Shown here in pieces: positions 1 through 5,783 of a stretch of 8,085 bases of DNA. The stretch lies in the NCBI GenBank assembly GCA_013696525.1, contig JACCYK010000326.1:1-8085 (forward strand), in the 5' to 3' direction. The notes beneath the pieces are model-generated. The model saw only the letters and a list, made by a program, of their open reading frames with translations. It was not told the origin of the DNA and did not search any database. How positions within the stretch are numbered: the first letter of the stretch is position 1; every line of letters starts with the position of its first letter. The translations under genes and the position numbers were made by a program. Source of the stretch: Chloroflexia bacterium. GTDB taxonomy: Bacteria; Chloroflexota; Chloroflexia; Thermomicrobiales; UBA6265.

Positions 1-353
1 GCGTCGAGCCGGCAGGAGCGGCGGCGGTCAGCAAGAGCCTGGCCGCGGGCAGCCCAGTGACGCTCGACCGCATCGAGACGGTCGCCGATGGCCTGGCCGC
101 GCCTTTTGCCGCCCAGATCACCCAGGACTTGATCAGAGCGCACGTCGATGACATCGTTATCCTGTCTGACGATGAAATCGTGCAGGCGCTGCGCACCATC
201 TTGGACCGCACCAAGCTTCTGGTCGAGCCGGCCGGCGCGGCTTCGGTCGCCGCGCTCCTCTCCGGCAAAGCCGGCGTGGAGCACGGTGCCCAGACGGTCG
301 CCATTCTAAGCGGCGGCAACATCGACCGCGAGAAGCTCATTCGCCTGCTCTAA
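1..353 (+). CDS. Threonine dehydratase-type PLP enzyme, C-terminal part (5' truncated)
   Basis: The gene enters from the left edge (first complete codon at base 3) and ends at TAA 351-353, leaving about 116 residues. The visible part matches the C-terminal half of threonine ammonia-lyase/serine-threonine dehydratase, fold type II PLP enzymes that deaminate L-threonine to 2-oxobutyrate. Diagnostic segments are VEPAGAAAV followed by SLAAG.PVTL, then TVADGLAAPF, the VSDDEI-like segment ILSDDEIVQAL, a second VEPAGAASVAALL, and the conserved LSGGNID near the end, where SGGN helps bind PLP phosphate in the family. The protein stops about eight residues after this motif, so it has no C-terminal ACT regulatory domain. 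This is the short, TdcB-like or serine racemase-like architecture rather than the isoleucine-inhibited IlvA type. A GTG at base 57 lies inside the conserved domain and is not a credible start. The PLP lysine lies outside the window, so ilvA and tdcB cannot be separated with certainty. Confidence 0.88.
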   Translation, partial: VEPAGAAAVSKSLAAGSPVTLDRIETVADGLAAPFAAQITQDLIRAHVDDIVILSDDEIVQALRTILDRTKLLVEPAGAASVAALLSGKAGVEHGAQTVAILSGGNIDREKLIRLL

Positions 354-370
354 CGATTCGCCGCCAGCAC

Positions 371-1129
371 CTACTCGACAACCACGATCGTCCCCGTCAT
401 GAACGGATGCGGACCGCAGGTATAGTGGAACGTCCCCGCCGTGGTGAAGCGCTGCCGGAACTCGTCGCCCGCATCCAACAGGCCGGAGTCACGGAAGCCA
501 AGGTTGTCACTTCCCACATCGTGCGCCATCGCGGATTGATTGGACCAAACGACTTCGGTTCCGGGCAAAATTTCGAGTCGCGACGGCGTGTAGCCCGAAT
601 CGGTAATGACAATCTCAACCGTCTCGGCCCGTTGCCCCGTGGGCGCCGCGTCGGCAGCGATCAATTCGATGTCCAAGGTGAATGAGACCTGGAGTGCGCC
701 AAGGGTCACGGTTGCCGTACGATCCATTCTGGCCGGTTCGGATCGTTCTTCCGCGGCTGGCGGGAGGACGGTCAGGGTTTCCATCGATGTTGGGCCAAAC
801 GGGTTGGGGGCGATCTCCCATTTCCAATCACCAGCCATCGGAAACGTAACCACTGCCGAAAAATGCCCGACCTCGCCGGTTTGCTCGCCCTCGACAGTCA
901 GCACCTCGCCGGTCGCCATATGCACGGCCCGCACAACCGGTTCGACATCGTTCGTCGGTGTGCGATCGTGTTGCTTCACGAGAAAGCCGAACTGCCAGGG
1001 CTCACTGGCGACGACCGCCGCCGGTGCCTCGTCCAGCCGGACCGTTGCCCAACCTCCCGCTGCCGCCGGTCCCACCATCACCAATAGGCCAACCACCACC
1101 AGGATCGATCTCGCCAGGACTCGTTTCAT
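371..1129 (-). CDS. Secreted cupredoxin (blue-copper) protein with N-terminal Ig-like domain
   Basis: This is a 252-residue exported protein. ATG at 1129-1127 is preferred over the TTG at 1150 because GGAGGGG (minus strand, about 1145-1139) lies just upstream of it and would fall inside the longer reading. Residues 1-24 form a classic signal peptide: MKR, a hydrophobic core, then AAA before GGW; there is no lipobox. Residues 26-123 resemble FixH/YtkA-like Ig-fold domains (GWATVRLDEAP, FLVKQHDRTP, a GHF..VVTFP..GDWKWEI stretch). Residues about 168-252 are a plastocyanin/amicyanin-type cupredoxin, with candidate type-1 copper ligands H203 (AHDV) and C238, H241 and M244 in the TCGPHPFM loop, giving the Cys-x2-His-x2-Met spacing seen in amicyanin-like proteins. 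Expected role: extracytoplasmic electron transfer or copper binding. It lies 90 bases downstream of the anti-sigma gene in the same direction and may belong to its transcript or regulon. The redox partner is unknown. Confidence 0.88.
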   Translation of the reverse strand: MKRVLARSILVVVGLLVMVGPAAAGGWATVRLDEAPAAVVASEPWQFGFLVKQHDRTPTNDVEPVVRAVHMATGEVLTVEGEQTGEVGHFSAVVTFPMAGDWKWEIAPNPFGPTSMETLTVLPPAAEERSEPARMDRTATVTLGALQVSFTLDIELIAADAAPTGQRAETVEIVITDSGYTPSRLEILPGTEVVWSNQSAMAHDVGSDNLGFRDSGLLDAGDEFRQRFTTAGTFHYTCGPHPFMTGTIVVVE

Positions 1130-1219
1130 TGGTGATTTCCCCTCCAACAACCCAACCGGGACGAGCTTGCTCCGTGTTCCGCGAAGCCAACGGATACGCT
1201 TTCTATACCCTCCGGCCGG

Positions 1220-2113
1220 TTAGTCGGTTCCCACCGCGTCGGTTTCGACCGGGACCAGCGACTCCGCGATCTCAATAGCCGTTTCCATCGTCAGCTCGGA
1301 TTCAAGCCGATACGTCATGTCCCCTCTCTCCCAGAGCAAGACATTTCCGGCAAGGCGGAGCTCATCGGTAAAGGTTTCACCCGATGAGACTTCATACACG
1401 AGCATGTGAGCGGCACCCTCGATCCAGTATCCAGGGGCGCCGCTGACCGTGACGGATGTCAGCGTGGTGTCCGGAAATATTCCTTTGGCATAGAGCCCCT
1501 TCTCGATCAGTTCTCGGCTCGTCGAGGCGCGGAACTGGGTCAACAGGGCTCCGACTCCGGTGAACTCGCTTTCGGGTAACTCATCGCTATCGCGATAGAC
1601 GAGTGTCACGATCGGTTCCTCGGATCGGCCAAACCCGACATACACGCGGTCCGGCTCACCCAGCACCGCCGTGGCTGGAACCAGAATCGAGAAATCGACC
1701 TCGGTCCGCGCCTCCGATGATGACAGTTGACGCCCGAGATACCCGATCGCCTCATGCGGCGCCGGCGGTGGAAGCTCCGGCGGCGCCTCGCCAACAAACC
1801 GGATGACGATGCCAGACAATCCCAATCGATCAGCCACGGCCGTCCGAAAGTCTGGAACGGCCAGTAGCGCCGTGATGACGATGAGGAGCAACAGCAACGC
1901 TGTCACCATGACGCGATCATGCCGTCGCCACGCGAGCCGAAACGGGCGAGAGTGAGAGCGCGCCGCCTGCTGATCGATTGCCATGAGCTCACCTTCGATC
2001 GCCGGCCAGACATTCGGTGTGGGTGGAAGCTCGATCCGATGTTGAGCAGCCCGCAATAGGGTTTCCAGGTCGGCAGGTCGTCGAAACGGCCCACTGTTTC
2101 CGCCGTCATTCAT
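1220..2113 (-). CDS. Single-pass membrane anti-sigma-like protein, DUF4367-like C-terminus
   Basis: This 297-residue protein probably restrains the ECF sigma factor encoded just upstream. The start is ATG 2113-2111: a strong GAGGAGG (minus strand, 2126-2120) lies 6 bases before it, and the gene overlaps the sigma stop codon by 8 bases, as expected for coupled translation. An 18-codon in-frame upstream extension lies inside the sigma gene and has no such site. Residues 1-66 are a charged cytoplasmic segment (RPADLETLLRAAQHRIELP), the position of a sigma-binding domain; no HxxxCxxC zinc anti-sigma motif is present. Residues 68-86 form one leucine-rich membrane helix. The roughly 210 extracytoplasmic residues include a proline-rich stalk (111-119). 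They end in a segment (DMTYRLESELTMETAIEIAESL) resembling DUF4367-type domains found on regulators of this kind. The anti-sigma role rests mainly on gene order and topology. Confidence 0.75.
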   Translation of the reverse strand: MNDGGNSGPFRRPADLETLLRAAQHRIELPPTPNVWPAIEGELMAIDQQAARSHSRPFRLAWRRHDRVMVTALLLLLIVITALLAVPDFRTAVADRLGLSGIVIRFVGEAPPELPPPAPHEAIGYLGRQLSSSEARTEVDFSILVPATAVLGEPDRVYVGFGRSEEPIVTLVYRDSDELPESEFTGVGALLTQFRASTSRELIEKGLYAKGIFPDTTLTSVTVSGAPGYWIEGAAHMLVYEVSSGETFTDELRLAGNVLLWERGDMTYRLESELTMETAIEIAESLVPVETDAVGTD

Positions 2114-2720
2114 GCGGTGCCTCCTCGGTCGCGGCGAGCATCGCATGGCGCAGCCGGACCAGGGCACGGGAGAGCCGGGACTTTACCGTGCCCCGTGCGC
2201 AGAGGAGCACACCTGCCATCTCCACCTCGGACAGATCAAGAAAATAGCGCAAGGCAATCACGCGCTGATCGTCTTGGCGCAGTTCGCCGAGGGCTGCCAT
2301 CAGCTCGTCCAGTTGCTCGTTCGCGATCGCAAGGGTTTCGGGCCTAGGCTGGGCGTCGGCGGCCATTGTCTCGACATCGACATCTGCCAGCCGAACTGAG
2401 AATTGTCGGCCAGCGCGGCCCCGTCGGGTGCGCGCGAGGTTTGCCACGATCTTGAGCAGCCAGGGCCGAAACGGAGCGTCCAGCCGGAACCGATCGATGC
2501 TCCGATAGGCACGGATGAAACCTTCTTGGGTCGCGTCTTCTGCCTCTTCAGCCGAACTGGTGATCACGTAGGCGACCCGGAACGAAACAGCTTGATACCG
2601 TCGCACGAGCTCCGCGAACGCCCGCTGATCCCCACGTTGAGTCCGTTCAATGAGCCGCCGGTCCGAATCGTCCAGCCCGTTGCCCCTCCTCCGTGATCTG
2701 TCCGCTACCGGTAGTACCAC
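2106..2720 (-). CDS. RNA polymerase ECF sigma factor (sigma-70 family)
   Basis: An alternative sigma factor with the two-domain ECF layout. Region 2 spans about residues 33-100 (AFAELVRRYQ, AEDATQEGFIRAYRSIDRF, PWLLKIVANLARTRRGR), and region 4 about 138-196 (LGELRQDDQRVIALRYFLDLS, then the helix-turn-helix ending GTVKSRLSRALVRLRHAM). The two are separated by a short charged linker, with no region 1 or 3. The coordinates use the only usual start upstream, GTG 2720, giving 204 aa, but that GTG lacks a ribosome-binding site. A strong GGAGGAGG (minus strand, 2692-2685) lies 9 bases before CTG 2675, and a protein starting there (189 aa, xDDSDRRLIERTQRGD) has the N-terminus typical of ECF factors, so the real start may be 2675. 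It overlaps the anti-sigma gene by 8 bases. The signal it answers to is not readable from the sequence; the linked cupredoxin hints at envelope redox or copper stress. Confidence 0.9.
   Translation of the reverse strand: MVLPVADRSRRRGNGLDDSDRRLIERTQRGDQRAFAELVRRYQAVSFRVAYVITSSAEEAEDATQEGFIRAYRSIDRFRLDAPFRPWLLKIVANLARTRRGRAGRQFSVRLADVDVETMAADAQPRPETLAIANEQLDELMAALGELRQDDQRVIALRYFLDLSEVEMAGVLLCARGTVKSRLSRALVRLRHAMLAATEEAPHE
2120..2126 (-). promoter_or_regulatory. Ribosome-binding site deciding the anti-sigma start
   Basis: The minus strand reads GAGGAGG, then 6 bases, then ATG at 2113. It lies within the last codons of the sigma gene and fixes the start of the membrane protein, consistent with translational coupling of the pair. 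Confidence 0.75.
2685..2692 (-). promoter_or_regulatory. Shine-Dalgarno-like GGAGGAGG inside the annotated 5' end of the sigma gene
   Basis: On the minus strand the sequence reads GGAGGAGG, followed 9 bases later by CTG GAC GAT. It sits about 28 bases inside the reading frame that begins at GTG 2720. Its strength and spacing suggest initiation at CTG 2675 rather than at the GTG. Confidence 0.45.
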
Positions 2721-2840
2721 GGCGATAGCGTCCAGGTTCCCACTCCCGGCCGCCGAGAGCGACTGGCGCCGAGCGGTAGCCAGGCCGTACTATTCGTTAG
2801 TTGTTAACCTATTGTTCGACGGAGAGGAACCTAGCCCTTT
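2721..2840. promoter_or_regulatory. Divergent promoter region with AT-rich patch
   Basis: This segment separates the minus-strand sigma operon from the + strand genes. Bases about 2788-2820 are clearly AT-rich against a GC-rich background, with a GTTAAC palindrome at 2803-2808. Promoters in both directions most likely lie here. No convincing pair of -35 and -10 boxes can be picked on either strand. A GGAAC element on the minus strand (2740-2736), of the kind that forms ECF -35 boxes, is present but lacks a clear partner at the proper spacing. Confidence 0.35.
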
Positions 2841-2975
2841 ATGACTGCATCGCCGGCTCAGCCAATCGCGCTAAATGACGAGGACCTGACCTATCTCCTA
2901 ACAGTGCTCCGCAACTCAACGCAACCAATGACGACACAACAACTGATTGATGCCCTCCGCGGGCAAACCCGCTAA
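2841..2975 (+). CDS. Small hypothetical protein, possible helix-turn-helix fragment (44 aa)
   Basis: A short open frame runs from ATG 2841 to TAA 2973-2975. A GGAGAGG at 2821-2827 lies 13 bases upstream, a slightly long but usable spacing. The protein starts MTASPAQPIALNDEDLTYLL and ends ALRGQTR. Its body follows a two-helix pattern, L..xDL..LL..LR....QPMT...L...L, like the first half of a winged helix. The same pattern occurs in the downstream 584-aa protein around residues 250-276 (LSRGDLRRLKDYL, then QPLTDDDL). It could be a free small regulator, a remnant of a duplicated domain, or a leader peptide of the following gene. Base composition is less GC-rich than the neighbouring genes. I do not recognise a family; the call rests on start context, amino-acid pattern and position. 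Confidence 0.5.
   Translation: MTASPAQPIALNDEDLTYLLTVLRNSTQPMTTQQLIDALRGQTR
2959..2972. repeat. Small hairpin at end of the 44-codon ORF
   Basis: GCGGG (2959-2963), loop CAAA, CCCGC (2968-2972) forms a perfect 5-bp stem with a tetraloop directly before the TAA of the small ORF. No T-run follows, so it is not a standard intrinsic terminator. Confidence 0.35.
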
Positions 2976-3021
2976 CTCGGTCGCGTCGCCGCGCGGTTCC
3001 ACCCCGAGCGCCTTCCCACTC

Positions 3022-3042
3022 GCGTTGATCTGATTTCAACGC
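3022..3042. repeat. Perfect 7-bp inverted repeat upstream of the 584-aa gene
   Basis: GCGTTGA (3022-3028) and TCAACGC (3036-3042) are exact inverted copies separated by 7 bases. They end 34 bases before ATG 3077 and are followed by TTTCTCC. As RNA this is a short hairpin with only a weak T-rich tail, so it could be a poor terminator for the small ORF. As DNA it could be a dyad operator controlling the downstream operon. The remainder of 2976-3076 shows nothing recognisable apart from the ribosome-binding site. Confidence 0.45.
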
Positions 3043-3065
3043 TTTCTCCATCCCGTCGCTTCCTG

Positions 3066-3072
3066 AAAGGAG
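3066..3072 (+). promoter_or_regulatory. Ribosome-binding site of the 584-aa gene
   Basis: AAAGGAG lies 4 bases before ATG 3077 and supports this start. Confidence 0.7.
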
Positions 3073-3076
3073 CATC

Positions 3077-4831
3077 ATGGTCTTGCAACAGGAAAAGCAA
3101 ACGGTTCGCTTCGCGGGGTCGCCGAAGGACCGAGAGCTCGCCGCCCGCGTGTTTGATTTAGTGCTCATCCACGCTCGGTTCATGTCCGACACCGCGCCAG
3201 TTCGGATTTCGCTTGCCTCGATCGCCGAGTTCCTCGATCAGCGGTCAACCCCCGCCAGCATCGACGAGTTGCGAGCGGCCCTTGCTGCCAGCCCAAAGGT
3301 GTTTGCGCTCGAACAGATTGACGACGAAACGGTGTTGCTGACCAGCCGGGCTGGTCAAGTGCCGTCGCTCGTCGCCGCGCCTAGCCGGCACACCTTTGCC
3401 CAGCGGTTCATGACGCCCTTGCCGAAACCGGAGCGGCCGGCACAACCGGTTCGAGAGCGACCGCGTGTCTATCCCGCCTGGGCCACACTGCCGTCCATTC
3501 TCGAAGGCGGCGACGAGGAAGAGGACTTCGACTTCGGCCCGGAGCTCGATGGCGACGAACCCGCCGCCGCCTCGGCAGAGCTCATCGAGATTGTGCCGGA
3601 GCCAGTCGTTACCGAAACTTCCGAACCGGAAGCGGCGGTGATCATCGAAGCGGAACCGGCAATCCCGCCCGCCCGCACCATCACGCTGCCGGTGGCGGCG
3701 CCAACCGACGTCACGGGTGTCGATGACCTCGAGCTGGCGACCGCGATCCAACAGCGGCTTGGCGCCGATGCCCGGGTCGCCAACTTCGGCGAGCACTGGA
3801 TGATGGAGGATCGAGTGCCACGGCTGAGTCGTGGCGATCTCCGGCGCCTGAAGGACTATCTCCAGGAGCGGGAGCAACCGTTGACCGATGACGACCTGAG
3901 CCAGGTGGTGCTCGGCGTCCGGCCCGGCACGGCCGAATTCGAGCTGACACGGTTTGCCACGAACTTCCGATTGTCACGGGAGCATCGTGAGTTCGAGTTC
4001 GTCGGCACGACGAACCAGCGGTTCTGGACCACGAGCGGCTTGCCGGCGATCGGCACGACCCGGCGGAAGCCGAACGAGCTGGGCACCGACTATCGCTTCT
4101 TGCTCGAGGAGTTGGCGGCCGAGCCAGCGTATCGATCGCTCCCCGCGATCGACCACACGCTGACGTTCTACGAGTATGTCCACGGCTTGCTCCCCTACGA
4201 CGCGCGGCTGCAGGCGCTGCTGCCGGCGCCGCTGGTGCCGAATCAGCGCTCCGCGGTGCTGACCTTCGAGTGCCCCCAGTCGTTTACCACATATTTGGTC
4301 GAGCTGCGGTATCCGACCCCAAACCGGGGCGGCTACATCCTCGGCTTGGATGACTTCTATACCGATCACCTGGTGCCCGGCGCCCTGATCTCCATCAGCC
4401 GGACCGAGAATGATGGGCACTATCGGGTCGAGTTCATCGCTGAAAGCGACGAAAATGCCCGCCTGCTCGAGCTAGACGAGCGTCGCACGCCGCGCTATGT
4501 CTTCCGCCCGACGAGCTTCCGCTGCGGGGTCGATCCGAAGACGTTGCTCACCGAGGAGAAATTCGGCCGCTTCAACGGCGAAAAACCGGTCGATGAAAAG
4601 ATTCGCCGGCGCCCGGAATCGGTCGTCGCGGTCACGTTCGAGCGAGTGGGAGACAGCTCCGAGGGCAACCTCTCCGCCGAGTTTGCCACCTTGCTCGCGG
4701 GCGTCAATGTCGAACGGCCGATTTCGGCAACGCTGCTGCGGACCGTCCTCGAAAACGACGATAGCGGTGCCTTCTCGCGCGATCCGGAAAAAGAAGATGC
4801 CTACACCTATGTCCCTGGCAATACTCCCTAA
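3077..4831 (+). CDS. Unrecognised 584-aa protein with winged-helix-like segments
   Basis: I do not recognise this family. The start follows a good AAAGGAG site. Residues 16-92 look like a winged-helix fold (DRELAARVFDLVLIHARF, SLASIAEFLDQRS, SIDELRAALAASPKVFALE, ETVLLTS). Residues about 113-212 form a disordered-looking linker rich in Pro, Glu, Asp and Ala. A second helix-turn-helix-like block at about 217-320 contains LSRGDLRRLKDYL, QPLTDDDLSQVVLG and a wing-like FRLSREHREFEFVG before RFWTTSGLP, somewhat like HARE-type helix-turn-helix domains. Residues about 388-480 look beta-rich (YLVELRYPTPNRGGYILGL, then GALISISRT and GHYRVEFIAE). The C-terminus (515-580) may be a third winged helix ending FSRDPEKEDAYTYVP. 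There is no signal peptide or membrane helix, so it is probably cytoplasmic and DNA- or protein-binding. Its 3' end overlaps the HEAT-repeat gene, the first of three cell-wall-side genes downstream. Domain calls are by eye. Confidence 0.85.
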   Translation: MVLQQEKQTVRFAGSPKDRELAARVFDLVLIHARFMSDTAPVRISLASIAEFLDQRSTPASIDELRAALAASPKVFALEQIDDETVLLTSRAGQVPSLVAAPSRHTFAQRFMTPLPKPERPAQPVRERPRVYPAWATLPSILEGGDEEEDFDFGPELDGDEPAAASAELIEIVPEPVVTETSEPEAAVIIEAEPAIPPARTITLPVAAPTDVTGVDDLELATAIQQRLGADARVANFGEHWMMEDRVPRLSRGDLRRLKDYLQEREQPLTDDDLSQVVLGVRPGTAEFELTRFATNFRLSREHREFEFVGTTNQRFWTTSGLPAIGTTRRKPNELGTDYRFLLEELAAEPAYRSLPAIDHTLTFYEYVHGLLPYDARLQALLPAPLVPNQRSAVLTFECPQSFTTYLVELRYPTPNRGGYILGLDDFYTDHLVPGALISISRTENDGHYRVEFIAESDENARLLELDERRTPRYVFRPTSFRCGVDPKTLLTEEKFGRFNGEKPVDEKIRRRPESVVAVTFERVGDSSEGNLSAEFATLLAGVNVERPISATLLRTVLENDDSGAFSRDPEKEDAYTYVPGNTP

Positions 4832-5783
4832 CGACGAACAGCCGCCGGTCGATGAGCGGCCGATCTCCGAAATTATTGCCCTGCTGCGCACTGGACCGGT
4901 CCGGGCGACTGATGTCGCCCGGCTGTCCGACCTTGACCGGGCCGGCGCGGGCGCCCTCGCTGAAGTCTGGCCGCGGTACGACGAGGCCACGCGGATCGCG
5001 ATCGTTCGGCTAATGGAGGCGTTGGCGGAGGAGCGGGTCGAGCTCATTTTCAGTCGCGCCCTGCGACCCGCCCTGGAAGACGACTCACCGGTTGTCCGGC
5101 AAGTAGCGATCGCCGCCTTGTGGGAAGATGCCAGCACCGATTTGCTCGATCGCTTACTCAACATGCTCGAGTCGGATCCATCGATTGATGCACGGGCTGA
5201 AGCGGCCAAGGGTCTTGGCCATTTCGCGGCCCTCGCGGCCGCGGACGAGCTTGACGACACCCAAGCTGACGCGTTACGCGCCCGCCTGCTCGACGCGGCA
5301 ACTGATCCCGAGCAGACGTCCGTGATTCAACGGCGGGCGATTGAAGCGGTAGGCGCCTTCGGCAAAGATGACGAGGTCCGTGAGGCAATCGAAACGGCCC
5401 ACGGCTCAGAAGACCAGAGCATGCAGGCCAGCGCCCTGTTCGCGATGGGCCGAAGCCACGACCCGTACTGGCTCGATCTCCTGCTTGGAGAACTGGCGAG
5501 CGGGGAGGCGGAGCTCCGGTTCGAGGCGGCGCGGGCTTGCGGTCTCGTGGGGCATGACGACCTGGTGCCGGAGTTGATCGCGCTTTGCGACGATGAAGAC
5601 ATGGAAGTCCGCCACGCCGCCATTACCTCGCTTGGCCAGATCGGCGGCCGGGCCGCGGTTCGCGTCTTGGAATCACTGGCGGCGGCGGCGGACGCGGCCG
5701 AAGCGACAGCCGACCTCGAGTTGATCGCGGCCGCGATCGAAGAAGCGCAATTGAACGTCGAGCAGCCGAGAGGCGGCTTGTGA
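4809..5783 (+). CDS. HEAT-repeat protein
   Basis: A 324-residue cytoplasmic protein made almost entirely of paired-helix HEAT/PBS-lyase-type repeats, which act as protein-binding scaffolds. Repeat-like units are visible at about residues 58-85, 88-121 (ALEDDSPVVRQVAIAALWED), 125-162 (SIDARAEAAKGLGHFA), 171-198 (SVIQRRAIEAVGAFG), 203-230 (QSMQASALFAMGRS), 235-262 (ELRFEAARACGLVG) and 265-293 (MEVRHAAITSLGQIGG). Each has the Asp/Glu-x-x-Val-Arg-x-x-Ala-Ala signature and a G-containing turn. No catalytic motif, signal peptide or membrane segment is seen. ATG 4809 is chosen as the start; ATG 4797, four codons earlier, is equally possible and follows a purine-rich GGAAAAAGAAG. Both lie inside the end of the preceding gene (overlap 23 or 35 bases). 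The frame stays open further upstream to 4497, but that part is arginine/serine-rich shadow coding. Its stop overlaps the GTG of the FemAB gene. Confidence 0.88.
   Translation: MSLAILPNDEQPPVDERPISEIIALLRTGPVRATDVARLSDLDRAGAGALAEVWPRYDEATRIAIVRLMEALAEERVELIFSRALRPALEDDSPVVRQVAIAALWEDASTDLLDRLLNMLESDPSIDARAEAAKGLGHFAALAAADELDDTQADALRARLLDAATDPEQTSVIQRRAIEAVGAFGKDDEVREAIETAHGSEDQSMQASALFAMGRSHDPYWLDLLLGELASGEAELRFEAARACGLVGHDDLVPELIALCDDEDMEVRHAAITSLGQIGGRAAVRVLESLAAAADAAEATADLELIAAAIEEAQLNVEQPRGGL

Noticed and set aside
354..370. Bidirectional terminator between the converging threonine dehydratase and cupredoxin genes
   Set aside because: The 17-base gap contains no inverted repeat or T-run.
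606..1223. 205-codon open frame on the plus strand
   Set aside because: Antisense to the cupredoxin gene, whose signal peptide and copper ligands are clear; the translation shows no domain pattern.
2959..2972. Intrinsic terminator after the 44-codon ORF
   Set aside because: The stem is only 5 bp, overlaps the coding end, and has no T-run.
4497..4808. Long upstream extension of the HEAT-repeat frame
   Set aside because: It lies entirely inside the 584-aa gene in another frame, is arginine/serine-rich without HEAT pattern, and good starts exist at 4797 and 4809.
4472..5260. 262-codon open frame on the minus strand
   Set aside because: Serine/arginine/alanine-rich low-complexity translation antisense to two well-supported genes; typical shadow frame of GC-rich coding DNA.
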